From assembly GCA_021292165.1 (NCBI GenBank), contig CM037877.1:163095580-163159579 (forward strand): 64,000 nucleotides of DNA, read 5' to 3'. Both the position numbers and the translations under genes were made by a program. A model generated the notes under the pieces. That model was not told the DNA's origin. It searched no databases and saw nothing but the letters and a program-made list of their open reading frames with translations. Of the stretch, positions 10,635-20,832 are shown one piece after another; within the stretch, counting starts at the first letter, position 1; every line of letters begins with the position of its first letter. The stretch comes from Shinisaurus crocodilurus. Its lineage: Eukaryota > Chordata > Lepidosauria > Squamata > Shinisauridae.

Positions 10635-11609
10635 TATTATTCAATTGTCACTTTTGACATCTTAACAATGAAAAAAAGCATTTTGTAAATACATGTCTAT
10701 AGTCTGTGTAATTATATAGTGTTGTTACTGGGAATCTTTATTTGCAACTTTATTTGCAAAAGTTTATTCAAATTCTACACTTACCTTTGAAAGCTGGATT
10801 CCATGAAGGTTTATGCCAAATCAGACAGCTTCTTTAAGGCTTTATATGGCTTGCTGCCTGTGGTGGTGTTCTGGTAGCTGTTATGTTCTTTCACCATTGA
10901 AACTAAATTTCTTTCTAGATATTTTGGAGAAAGTGTCTAATTAAATGGTGGTTCTCTGGCACATTATTAGCCTGGCATATTTAGAAATGGCAGGGAGGCT
11001 TCTCTTGTATCCTCAAGCCTTGTATCTCCTGAAATCTTTGCCGTACTTATTGAGTTGCACTTTGCTGTGCCTCTTGGAATTTCTTCTCAATGTCTAGTAT
11101 TTAGCCTTCAATTTTCCTTCACCCCTCTTGTTTTGCCTTTGCCTCTGGTAGTTTCCTGCAACAGAGGCTTCTTTCTTTCATTTGTCTCTGCTTCATTGGG
11201 TTGTGTTCTTGTAGTTGCTTCCCCTGTTGATGTAATGAGAGAAATAGAGATTAAACCCAGATGGCAAGCCATACAATATTTTCCATAATTGATCAACCTG
11301 AAGATTATGAATCTAATGAAAGTATGAAGCTCCTTGTTATATATATTTATTGTGTTCAGATATTGATTTACTGTTTCTTTTTGAAGTGTCTTACAGATTA
11401 GTTTGGCAAGAAGTATGCAAATGCATTTAAACCAAGGGATATATGCATATCCTTAATCTGTAGTTCATTAGTTCAATATTGCATAAGATGCTGATAAATG
11501 TTCTGTATTGTACTGACAATACAGGACAATGTTCTGTGTTGTCCTGTCATTGCAAGGAATCACTTGGCTTTAGAGTCCTTAAATAAGTGAGGAGGCTTAA
11601 TTACTGGAG

Positions 11610-11675
11610 TACGCCTTGGGTTCCTTGCAGGAAAAAAGGGGGGGGGTATAAATATAATAAATAAATAAATAAATA
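11610..11675 (+). mobile_element. tRNA-SINE 3' tail fragment
   Basis: Only the last part is present (GCCTTGGGTTCCTTGCAGG, then GGGTATAAATATAATAAA and repeats). The head is missing. Confidence 0.7.
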
Positions 11676-11784
11676 ATCATGTTCTAGGAGGCCATGGATT
11701 AGATAGTGTAAATTAGCATCTTTCTATTGCTTTGCCTATACAGTTCCAATCTGTTTGTTTGAATACTCTGACATGTCTAAGACT

Positions 11785-12143
11785 ATGGCTTGAATCCTAA
11801 GATAAGTTAACGAAGTTCATGCAAGGAAAGTTTCCTGTTCTTTCCTCCCGCCTGCAGCTACCTGCATTCCTCAAAGGCCAATCCAGAGTTTGGGATACCC
11901 TCCTGAACAATGTGGGATGGGACAGAGAGGGCTGCTGGGGAAGGGGTGAATTGCCCCAAACTGGGCGTAATGATGGGTAATTCCGTGCTCCCCCAGGAGC
12001 CCTCTGCATCACATCCCACAATATTCAGGATGTTGCCCTGGCCCTCTGGAGAGGTGTTTTGGCGGGTGTGGGGGGGAGGGGAGGAGAAATCTTCTTTCTA
12101 GGAACATCCTCAAGTTAACTTATTTTAGGATCCAAGCCCATGT
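11785..12143. mobile_element. Palindromic MITE, AAGTTAAC termini
   Basis: The ends GCTTGAATCCTAAGATAAGT and ACTTATTTTAGGATCCAAGC are inverted repeats. A GGGATGGG...CCCTCCTGAACAA interior is shared with the block at about 16290-16640. The overlapping open frames in it are not genes. Confidence 0.65.
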
Positions 12144-12661
12144 AATTATGGTTGCTCCAATATAATAATCCTTGGAAAAGATTATTTTGGGGCAAGATGT
12201 TAGAGCGTGTGGTGGCTTCTCAGCTCCAGGGATTTCTGGATAAGACGGATTATCTGGATCCATTTCATTCTGGCTTCAGGCCTGGTTATGAGACAGAGAC
12301 TGCTTTGGTCACTTTGGTGGATGATCTACACCAGGAACTGGACAGGGGGAGTGTGTCCCTGTTCTGCTGGTTGCTTTGGCGGCTTTCTGTACCATCAGTC
12401 ATGGTATCCTTCTGGGGTGTCTGTGTGAGATGGGATTGTTATACAGTGGCTCCAGTCCTTCTTGGAGGGGTGATCTCAGAAGGTGGTGCTGGGGGATTCC
12501 TGTTTGATGCCGTGGCCATTGGCCTGTGGTGTTCCTCAAAGTTCCATCTTATCCCACATGCTATTTAAGATATACATGGAAAGGCTGGGTCCTGGGAGAG
12601 GTTGTCCAGAGTTCTGGGGTTCAGTGCCACCAGTATGCTGATGACACCCAACTCTTCTCTT

Positions 12662-12687
12662 CTTTCTTTCTTTCTTTCTTTCTTTTA
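12662..12687. repeat. (CTTT)n microsatellite
   Basis: About six TTTC units lie exactly where the L1 3' end enters the L2-like element. It probably grew from the L1 A-rich tail, seen on the complementary strand. Confidence 0.85.
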
Positions 12688-13190
12688 AAATATGTTTTAT
12701 TAAATTTTTTCCAATCTTACAACTACTAATGAATAAAACAAAAATACAACATAAACATTGTGCACTCCCCCCCCCTCACCTCTTGGGACCAAGTTATATT
12801 TCTCCCCATATATATATCGGATATTATTCTATATTCCAAAAATGTAACAAATCTTGACAAGGTTTGTTCCCCTTCCCCTTCACCAACACATAGTCCAAAA
12901 ATTTACCCCAAATGTTCACAAAAGTGTCTTTCTCCAATTGTCCTTTTTGACACTTAATATTACAAGTTAATTTATCATTTAGCGCGATATCCCATACCTC
13001 TTTATACCATTCAGTAATTGAAAAGGCATGTTGAACCTTCCATTTCCTAGCTATCATTAATTTAGCTGCTATTAACAAATTCACAATCAATTCTTTTGTA
13101 TTTTTTAAACTAACTTTTCTGTTATTGTTAACAATGCTAATTTTGGGCAGACTTCTAATTCCATTCCAATTATTTCTGATCTACTATCTC
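12688..13190 (-). mobile_element. L1 3'-end fragment
   Basis: The minus-strand frame 12824-13090 gives a C-terminal L1 ORF2 tail. Its SITEWYKEVWDIALNDKLTC and LLHFWN ends closely match the tail of the L1 at 0.33-4.06 kb (TITEWYKEVWDMALNDMLTC, ILYFWN). Strong 5' truncation leaves about 90 residues plus the 3' UTR. It is inserted in the L2-like copy and belongs to the same L1 lineage. Confidence 0.85.
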
Positions 13191-13398
13191 TCCTTTCTAT
13201 CTAAATCTGAGGAAGCTGTTCTGGTTCTAATTGGTGCCTGATGCCAGTAATGGACTAGATGACGGCAAACAAAGTCATGTTTAATCCAAACAAGACGGGT
13301 ACTCTGGGCCAGTCAAAAGGGCAGATCAGGGAATAGGGATTCAACCTGTGCTGGATGGGCTTACATTCCCCCTGAAGACTCAGGCTTGCAGTTTGGGT

Positions 13399-13554
13399 GT
13401 GGCTCACGCTGGCTCAGCTTGTCTGAGCGTGGAAAGCTAAGCAGGCTCAGGCCTGGTTATTACTTGGATGGGAGACCCCTCCTCTAGTTTCCTGCACTGA
13501 GCAGGGGGTTGGACTCGATAGCCTTGTAGGCTCCTTCCAACTCTATGATCTATG
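13399..13554 (+). mobile_element. 5S rRNA-headed SINE with CR1-type 3' tail (copy 1)
   Basis: Begins GTGGCTCACG. It then carries a close match to the 5S rRNA internal promoter: AAGCTAAGCAGG (box A), GGCCTGGTTATTACTTGG and ATGGGAGACC (IE and box C). The 3' half, GGTTGGACTCGATAGCCTTG followed by CTCCTTCCAACTCTATGATC and TATGA, matches the conserved 3' end of CR1 LINEs. There is no tRNA region and no Deu core between the two parts. It is inserted in the L2-like copy at 12.2-14.3 kb. A near-identical copy lies at 44053-44215 on the other strand. It would be Pol III transcribed from the 5S promoter and mobilised by a CR1 reverse transcriptase. Confidence 0.85.
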
Positions 13555-14310
13555 AAATCTACTCTTGGACTCAGCCTTGAACTGGATGCCCAGGTCTCGG
13601 CTGTGACCAGGAGTGCACCAACTGTGCCAGTTCCTAGAGATGTCTGATCTGGCTGTGGTCACACATGTCTTAGTTACATCCAGTTTGGACTACTGTAATG
13701 TGCTCTATATGCGGCTGCCTTTGAAAACTGTTCAGAAACTCCAGCTGGTCCAGAATGCTGCAGCCAGACTGTTGACCAGGGCTGGTTACAAGGAGCATGC
13801 GACTCCCTTGTTACAACAGCTTCACCAGTCTGTTTCCAGGCAGAATTCAAAGTGCTGGTTATGACCTATAAAAAGCCCTATATTTATTTATTTATTTGGG
13901 ACCATGCTACCTGAAAGACTGCCTTCTACCAAATGAACCTGCTCGGTCCTTAAGATCTTCTGGAGAGGCCCTTCTTTCGAGACCGCCCCATCAGAGGCGT
14001 GTTTGGAGACGATGCGAGTGAGGGCCTTTTCGGTGGCCACTTCCAGGCTGTGGAACTCCCTCCCAAGGAAGGCTAGGTTTGCTCCCTCTCTGCTATCCTT
14101 CTGATGGGAGGCAAGCCCACTTTATTCAAGAAGGCCTTTGGCCTGTAAGTGGGTCTGTGGGTTAAGTACTGTTTTTATTTTGTAACTGTTAATGTTTTTG
14201 TTGTATTTTAATGTGTTTTATCATTTTAATCTATTTTAAATTGTTTTTCTAAGCCTGCTTGAGTGTCATCTTTTGGTAGAAAGATGGGGTATAAAACAAA
14301 TAAATAAATA

Positions 14311-14563
14311 GCAGTGTGGTTAAGTGTGGCGTAGTGCTTAAGAGTGTTGGACTGGGACTCAGGAGATCCAGGTTCAAGTCCCCGCTCGGCCATGAAACTC
14401 ACTGGGTGACTTTGGGCCAGTCACGATCTCTCAGCCTAATCTACCTCACAGAGTTGTTGTGAGGATAAAATGGAGAGGAAGAGGAGGATTATGTAAGCCG
14501 CCTTGGGTTCCTTTCAGGAAAAAAGGCGGGGTATAAATATAATAAATAAATAAATAAATAAAA
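14311..14563 (+). mobile_element. tRNA-derived SINE (full-length-like)
   Basis: The best copy of this SINE here. It has a tRNA-like head GTGGCGTAGTGCTTAAGAG, B box GGTTCAAGTCC, the common body (AACTCACTGGGTGACTTTGG, TTGTTGTGAGGATAAAATGG) and the tail GGCGGGGTATAAATATAATA followed by TAAA repeats. It sits directly at the 3' end of an L2-like LINE. Confidence 0.88.
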
Positions 14564-16250
14564 TTGTGCATTTTTGGTTAAAAATATGAAACTTGGCACA
14601 CTTTTACATTGACCCATACTAAACGTTTCTTTGTATGGATTCCACTAGCCAGTGCCCCTGGGGGCTGTTGGTAGGAGATCAACAAATGTGTTGTTCTGTT
14701 CAGAACAAAAAGTCTTACCGTATGTGATGAGTAATACTGAATGTGATTTTTTCGCAAGGTCTACACCAGGTGTGGGAACCTATCGCCTTGGCCTAATTTC
14801 TTGTGGCCCTCAGCACCTTTTTGTTTACCCAGACATTTGAATTCATTTATTGTATCTAGTTCTATTGTATTTGCTGTCTTCTCTGTTTTTATCACAATTA
14901 TGTCGTTTTAGTATTTTTATTGTATTGTGTATTATTTTAAACATATTTGTAGACTACCCTGGTTATCTGCAAGATTGAAGAATGTTCAAAATTGTTTTAA
15001 TGCATAAATAAATTCAAATAAAATATATCCACATCTGCAGGAGAATGGCCTCTGTGAGATGCCACCGCATCACATCTGATCTAGTGCTTCATTGGGGTGC
15101 TAGATACTTCCAGGCATAGCACCCCCATGCAAATAATACCCAAAGTATACTGAAATGAATATGGAAGAGAAGGTGTGCACCCAACAATAAGCTTTGGGTC
15201 ACCCTAAACCATAAACTTAAACCTCCAGGGGAGTGTCTTTTTGAGTGGTGTATAATCATGGCCTGCCCAGCTTTTCATTTGGGCACCGTCATGCAGGGGC
15301 CTATGCTCACTAAGTTAGCTGTGGACACATGGAACATATTTCCAGAAGACACAGCTCCATTTGTGACACTGACAGAAGCGGACACACATACCTGACAATA
15401 CTATGGTGCTACTTGAATGGTTTGTAGTACTTCTGAATAATACAACTGGTGGGTTGTGCAAAGTCAATGAGGTAAAGCAGCATCTGTTTTCAAGGTGGTT
15501 ATGATCCTGGAGAATATTCCACCAATACCGGCTCTCAAATGGCACAGAGTGCACACAATCTATCAGGAAGGGACATATATGGGGAAAGATATTTCAGTGA
15601 GGCCTAGTGTTACTAAGTTCTGCAGGCTGGGGTTGGGAGAGGAAAGGTGGATCTCAGTGGCAAGTGGACACGTCTTGGCCAAGCTTAGGAAATGTGCTAT
15701 GAACTGATAAACTGTAATTGTAAGAAGGCATGCAGAGCCCTATGCAAGTGCTGCAGTGCCACCCTTAATTGCATTTCTCTTCACCACCGTGAAAGAACTG
15801 CTTCTGGGAATAATTTAACTTAAGTTACAGTTGTGACATATACTTCACAGAGTAAACTTATGCCATAAACTGAACAAATATATACTAGGTTTCCAATTAA
15901 AGTTTATCTATTAAATAGGTACATGACCGTGGTCATATTTATGTTCCATAAATTGAATTACGTCATATACATTATCAGTGTGCACATATAATTATTAATT
16001 TTCTAAATTTATTTTGGGGTTATTAATGTTTGGTGTTAATATTGGGTCAGTGATGGATATAAGGTGATTTTTCAAACACTATATTTTTTGATTGACAACA
16101 TTTTCTGGTGAACCACTTGCATGTATACTTATTTAAAGATAAATTCTAGGATTCATATTACATTGTGAACATGTACACTCCTTGTTTTGTGTATATGTAC
16201 ATTCAATTTAAAATAGTCATCTGATTCTTTCGGGACGTTAGTGTCAGGAC
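14564..16250. other. No gene seen
   Basis: AT-rich sequence. A weak LINE-3'-end-like segment lies near 14820-15020 (ATTGTATTTGC-rich, ending in AATAAA-type runs). No exon, RNA gene or clear repeat was recognised in 15020-16250. Confidence 0.4.
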
Positions 16251-16264
16251 AATCTGGGTATCCA

Positions 16265-16640
16265 CTGATGCCTCAGATTTTAAGTTAAATTAACTTAAGT
16301 TCACAGAAGAAAAATTTCCCCTTCCCCCTGCAGCCATCTATGCTCTATGAAAACCCTCTCTGGACGGTCCAGGCCGCCTCCTGAACAAGGTGAGATGGAG
16401 TATGGGGGGCTGGTGTGGGAGGGGGAATGGCCCAAATTCAGGTGGAGGTTTGCCCAATTTTGGGAGATTCTTCCTTCTTCCAGAAGCCCCCCTGCACTAC
16501 ATCTGTCATTGTTCAGGAGGGTCACAACCCTCTGGAGAGGCTTTTTTTGGGTGTCCAGATAAACTGCAGTGGAGGGATGAGAAACATTGCTTCTGTGAAT
16601 TTCCTTAAGTTGTGTGAAGAACATGTTTGAAGGATGACAA
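16265..16640. mobile_element. Palindromic MITE, relative of 11785-12143
   Basis: The halves are inverted: TTAACTTAAGTTCACAGAAG on the left and GTGAATTTCCTTAAGTTGTG on the right. The interior (GAACAAGGTGAGATGGAGTA; GTTCAGGAGGGTCA) resembles the 11.8 kb element. The open frames on both strands are palindrome artefacts. Confidence 0.55.
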
Positions 16641-16839
16641 ATTTGATTAGGATTGCTTTAAACTGAATCCTGTGGGGGAGGAAGACACGGTAGGGACTAG
16701 AGATAAGAGCTTGGGCAAAGTAGCAGGAACTTGGGGAGCAGTTGTAGTGGGGCCTGTTAAACCTCTTAATAAAAATGCAAGGAGATCATTGGAGCATTAA
16801 GTTCATGGCTTTCAATGTCTTTATAGTAATGCTCACTGG

Positions 16840-17400
16840 TACGGATGTGCGACATTGGAAAACTCGTTCTGTTTGAGCTCTATGGACTTTCGACACAAAA
16901 GCAGGCTGAGTCGGGGTGGTGGGGGTGATTTCCGGCTTCCACAAAATTGCTTAAAATATTTCTGCAAATTTGGAGCCAAGAACTGCGTACCTCTAGTGCA
17001 ATTTGCGCAAACTGCGATTTGTGCAAATTGCGGTGGAGTTGTTAGATTCAAGTTGTTGTTCCAATTCTTGTTGTAGCATTTAACATGAGACGTATGGAAG
17101 CATCCTCCTCTCACTGCATATGCACACACTCCACCTTGGCCACCTTGAATTTTCTGACACTGAATATCAGATTTGTGCAAAATTCGGAGTGGAGGCCCGA
17201 ATTTTGCGCAAATTTCCCCTGCTTTTTTTAAAAAAAATTACACCAATTTCATCCTGTTTAAAAACGGAAGTCCGTGTTCTGGCTTGACTTGCGTCAGATT
17301 GAGTTGGTATCAGCGCAGTGTTGACAGAACGAAACCCATAGGGCCAACTTGAGGAAATCCATCGGATTTTCACCCCCCTATCGGATTCCTCACATATCCC
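16840..17400. mobile_element. Fold-back element with GGGATATGTGAG / CGGATGTGCGA ends
   Basis: The left end ACGGATGTGCGACATTGG and the right end (complement AGGGATATGTGAGGAATCCG) are loosely inverted. Both arms carry CTATGG...TTTCG-type blocks and GCGCAAATT words in opposite orientation. It is decayed and non-coding. Confidence 0.5.
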
Positions 17401-17529
17401 TACTCACAGTTTGGGAAATAAACAGGATAAGCTTGAACTCTTGATTCAAGAAGGTAAATATGACTTTATAGATATGACAGACTTGGTGGGATGATTCACA
17501 TGGACGGAATATACCATTTGATGGATATA

Positions 17530-17781
17530 CAGGCAGTCCCCAGGTTACGAACGAGTAATGTTCTTAAGAATGTATTTAAGTCAAATTTGTATGTAAGTCG
17601 GAACAGCATACCGTTCTATACATTAAAATTGGCATTTACGCAAATTGCATAAATTACGGAAATTGTGTAGTATACTATGCTATGTACTCTACGTAAACGA
17701 CGTAGCACCGGGGAACCCAGAAGTCCGTTCTTAAGTATGGGTTGTCTGTAAGTCGGACGTTCTTAACTTGGGGACTGCCTG
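17530..17781. mobile_element. Tigger/pogo-like MITE
   Basis: The terminal inverted repeats CAGGCAGTCCCCAGGTTACG and AACTTGGGGACTGCCTG are flanked by TA on both sides (17528-17529, 17782-17783). Ends of the type CAG-N-CAGTCCCC-GGTTACGAA are known from the Tigger group of Tc1/mariner elements. Subterminal GTAAGTCGGA is inverted in the two arms. It has no transposase. Confidence 0.75.
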
Positions 17782-17814
17782 TAACTTGTTCAAAAAGAAG
17801 CCATAGAAAGGTAT

Positions 17815-18353
17815 AGAGGAGTTGCACTGTATGTTAGAAATGTACACACCTGCGCAGAAATTCCAGAGAATGAACGTGGTGGCCCAGTTGAAAGCATTTG
17901 GGTTAAAATAAATGGAGGAAGGAATAAAAATACTGTGGTTGGAATCTACTACTGACCACCTGACTAAGGCTCAGTCTTGGGTCTTGTACTCTTCAACATT
18001 TTTCTTAATGATGTGGAAGAAGAGGGGGGGGGATGCTTATCAAGTTTGCAGCTGACACAGAATTGGGTGGGATAGCTAATACCTCAGAAGACAGAAACAA
18101 ATTTCAAAATGATCTTAATAGGTTAGAAAAAGTGGTAAAAAATTACAGAATGAAATTCCACAGAGACAAGTGCAAAGCTCTTCATTTAGGGAAAATAAAT
18201 CAAATGCGCAGGTGATGGGGGATACCTGCCTTGGCAATAGTACATGTAAAACAATCTTGGAGTTGTAGTTGATCTCAAGCTGAATATAAGTCAACAGAGT
18301 GCTGTTGCTGCAAAAAAGAGCAAATACAATTTTAGGTTGCATCAGTAGAAATA
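17815..18353 (+). mobile_element. CR1 LINE relic, left part
   Basis: Fragments of endonuclease (GVALYVRN near 17820; VESIWVKI near 17890; VVGIYY near 17937) are followed, after an internal deletion, by RT: LFNIFLNDVEE, then FAADTELGGIAN (FADD box with D to A) and KCKALHLG near 18170-18190. The last part matches the QKRANTILGCI-type region of CR1, with stops. The relic continues after the transposon at 20833. Confidence 0.78.
18033..18215 (+). pseudogene. CR1 reverse transcriptase fragment
   Basis: Sixty codons covering the RT catalytic box and the following helix: LIKFAADTELGG with the first catalytic Asp of FADD replaced by Ala, then NRLEKVVKNYRMKFHRDKCK and ALHLG. It matches the CR1 pattern of KFADDTKLGG followed by MKFN-DKCKVLHLG. 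It cannot be active. Confidence 0.8.
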
Positions 18354-18524
18354 TACCGTATTTTTCGCCCCATAAGACGCACCTGACCATAAGACACACT
18401 TAGGTTTTAGAGGAAGAAAACAAGAAAAAAAATATTCTGAACCAAATGGTGAACTATAATATTTTAATAAATATAACAAAATAATATTTCAACCATGTAA
18501 AGTGAACAGCAGTCAGTAGTTGGG

Positions 18525-18592
18525 ACTATCTTAAGTCCCATTGATTTCAATGGGTTTACTCTAAGTATGACTAAATCTGAATTCAACCACGT
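18525..18592. mobile_element. Partial TAGTCATGCTTA-type palindromic MITE
   Basis: AAGTCCCATTGATTTCAATG followed by CTCTAAGTATGACTAAATCT and ATTCAACC is one arm of the family seen in full at 29866-30000. It is nested in the 2.5 kb element. Confidence 0.6.
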
Positions 18593-19591
18593 ATGTATAA
18601 AAGAAACAATCATGTGTATTCACATAATAAGTTATTTAATTCGATTTAGTTCAGATTTATGCTGCAACGTTCTAAATTCAATACAAGCAAATTGCCCAAT
18701 TATGTTAGATTTACCACAGAGCTGCGTAATCCTGGCTATTGAATGTCTGCCTAAAAGTTTTGCAGTTCTTCTGGAATGTATGCCTGCTCAGACTTTAGTG
18801 GAGCTCTAAGAAATGGAGTTCCATAGTTGTGTCTTTTTATCCCCTCCTGACCCCCGCTGCCCCTGTCCTACGTTTCAGGCATTGGGGAGGGAATAACAAG
18901 ATGGCTCATTTGCTTGCTAAGTGGCAGAACTAACAAATTCTTAAAGAAGTTCATGAGGGGCCCCTTTAAGAATTGTTTTTATCTTAGCTCCCCAGTGCTG
19001 AGAGGTGCAACTGGGTAGCTGCGCTGAGCAAGCATGCCAGCCGCCATTTTAATTCCTCCCCCAATAACCTTGGCATAGGGTTGCTTCAGAACAGCTCTAC
19101 ATCAGAGGCTTTGGGGAAAGATTAAAAGGACAACTTGGATATCTGCTGCAGCTGCCTGGTGCACTTCTCCTCACTGCCAGGTGGCAAGGAAATATTTAAA
19201 ACAAACAACAACAAAAAACAGCCTGCCCAGCCAGTTTGGACAAGTGTCTGTGGTGGCAGGCATTGCTAGGGCCTCTGGAGCCTGACTAGAAATGTGAAGG
19301 CCTGGGGGGAAAAGCAGGGGAAAAGCAAAACAAACTCCCAGAAAAATGGCCCTGTTTGTTCCAGGTATAAAACTTTAGTGAGTATCAATCTACAAACATC
19401 TTGGGGTCAATCAAGAGTTTTATTCTTCAAAGAGCGTTGAAAGGGCTACGAGAGGCGCCTTACCCCCCCCCCCCGCGACGCGCTGGCCTCTTCCCGGCTC
19501 CCCCACGCCTACCCTGCCGCCTGCGCTGGGTGTGGATGAGGATTCCCGACAGCCCTCTGGGCTCGGCGGCAGTAGCATTGTCCAGCGGGCT

Positions 19592-20290
19592 GGCAAGGAG
19601 GAGGGGCCTCCGCAGCCCATCTTGATCAGGCGCTTGGATGCGCCGCCGCTGCTCCGCGCTGCCCGGGGCTCCCACAGCAGCGCTGGCTGGGCCAACTCCC
19701 GTGCCCGGCCGGCAAGGAGGAGGGGCCGCCGCAGCCCCTCTCGATCAGGCGCTTGGATGCGCCGCTGCTGCTCCGCCCCGCCCGGGGCTCCCACAGCAGC
19801 ACCGGCCGGGCCAACTCCCATGCCCCGCCGACAAGGAGGAGGGGCTGCCGCAGCGCCTTTCGATCAGGTGCTTGGACGCGCCAGCCCAGGCGAGGAAGCT
19901 GCTCTGCCCCGCCCGGGGCTCCCACAGCAGCGCTGGCCGGGCCAACTCCCGTGCCCGGCCGGCAAGGAGGAGGGGCCTCCGCAGCCCCTCTTGATTAGGT
20001 GCTTGGACGCCCCGCCGCCGCTCCGCCCCGCCTGGGGCTCCCACAGCAGCGCCAGCTGGGCCAACTCCCGTGCCCGGCTGGCAAGGAGGAGGGGCCGCCG
20101 CAGCCCCTCTTGATCAGGCGCGAGGATGCGCCGCCGCCGCTGCCAGCCCCAGCCCGGGCGAGGAAGGCGCTCCACCCCGCCGGGGCCCAGGGCTGAAGCC
20201 GCACCGGCTGGAGCTTATCCCAGCACCCGCCCTGGCAAAGAGGAGGGCCTCCCACTGTCCTCACCCACGCTCCGCCGCCGCCACCGCCTG
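19592..20290. repeat. GC-rich minisatellite, period 119 bp
   Basis: The word GGCAAGGAGGAGGGG (with small changes) starts at 19592, 19711, 19830, 19961, 20080 and, degenerate, 20234. Spacings are 119, 119, 131, 119 and 154. The 131-bp unit carries an extra GAGGAAG-containing insert that recurs in the last unit. Each unit holds GATCAGGCGCTTGGATGCG and GGGCTCCCACAGCAGC. CpGs are dense and largely undecayed. Confidence 0.88.
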
Positions 20291-20832
20291 CCCAGAGGTT
20301 TGTAAAGTTTTTTTTTAAAAAAAACGATATTCGACGGGGAATCAGCTGTTAAGCGGCCGCCTAGGGGGGAATCAGCTGAGAGGCGGGGCCTTGTCCTGCT
20401 CCGTGCAGGAGCCCTCCTCTCTTCCGCCGGCGTGCGGGGCAGGGCCGGTGGGCTCCGGAGGTCGCAGCGCGGAGCAGAGCTGGCCCTGCGCCCACCCGCT
20501 CGCGTCCCTGCTGCTGGGCAGGGGGGGCGCCGCCGCAGCAAAGCACCAACCGAGCTGCTGCCAAATCAGCTGTTTGGCGGGGAATCAGTTGTTCAGCAGG
20601 GAATCAGCTGTTAAGTGGCCGCCTAGGGGGGAATCAGCTGAGAGGCGGGGGCTTGCTCCGCTCCACCCAGGAGCCCTCCGCTGTTCCGCCGGACCGGTTG
20701 GAGGCGCACAGAGGGAGGAATGTAAAAAAATAAATTTATTTGTTTTTTACAATATTCTCTCCATAAGACGCACAGACATTTCCCCCTATTTGGGGGGGGG
20801 GGAGTGTGTCTTATGGAGCGAAAAATACGGTA

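Larger units (their letters stand above)
12160..14305 (+). mobile_element. L2-like LINE, second degenerate copy, interrupted twice
   Basis: Same family as 4.3-7.5 kb: SGFRPGYETETALVTLVDDL (about 12270), DDTQL box (about 12640), SSLDYCNVLYMRLPLKTV (about 13680) and a 3' UTR ending GGGGTATAAAACAAATAAAT. It is broken by an L1 3' end (12688-13190) and by a 5S-CR1 SINE (13399-13554), and carries frameshifts throughout. A tRNA-SINE follows directly. Confidence 0.8.
18356..20830. mobile_element. 2.5 kb TA-flanked non-autonomous transposon with CpG-rich minisatellite
   Basis: The ends CCGTATTTTTCGCCCCATAA and TTATGGAGCGAAAAATACGG are inverted repeats flanked by TA (18354-18355, 20831-20832). Removing the element and one TA rejoins a CR1 LINE. 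The interior is AT-rich on the left, contains a partial palindromic MITE (about 18525-18592), then becomes very GC- and CpG-rich with a minisatellite (19592-20290) and a twice-repeated AATCAGCTG-rich block (20338-20430, 20573-20695). The right end matches the inverted 278-bp element at 6539-6816. No transposase reading frame is recognisable; the many overlapping frames at 19.4-20.6 kb are Ala/Pro/Arg-rich products of stop-poor GC repeats. Confidence 0.8.

Noticed and set aside
13420..13490. Functional 5S rRNA gene
   Set aside because: Only the internal promoter half is similar; the 3' half is CR1-like and the sequence departs from 5S at both ends.
14330..14400. Functional tRNA gene
   Set aside because: B box present, but no cloverleaf could be drawn and the sequence continues as a SINE with (ATAA)n tail.
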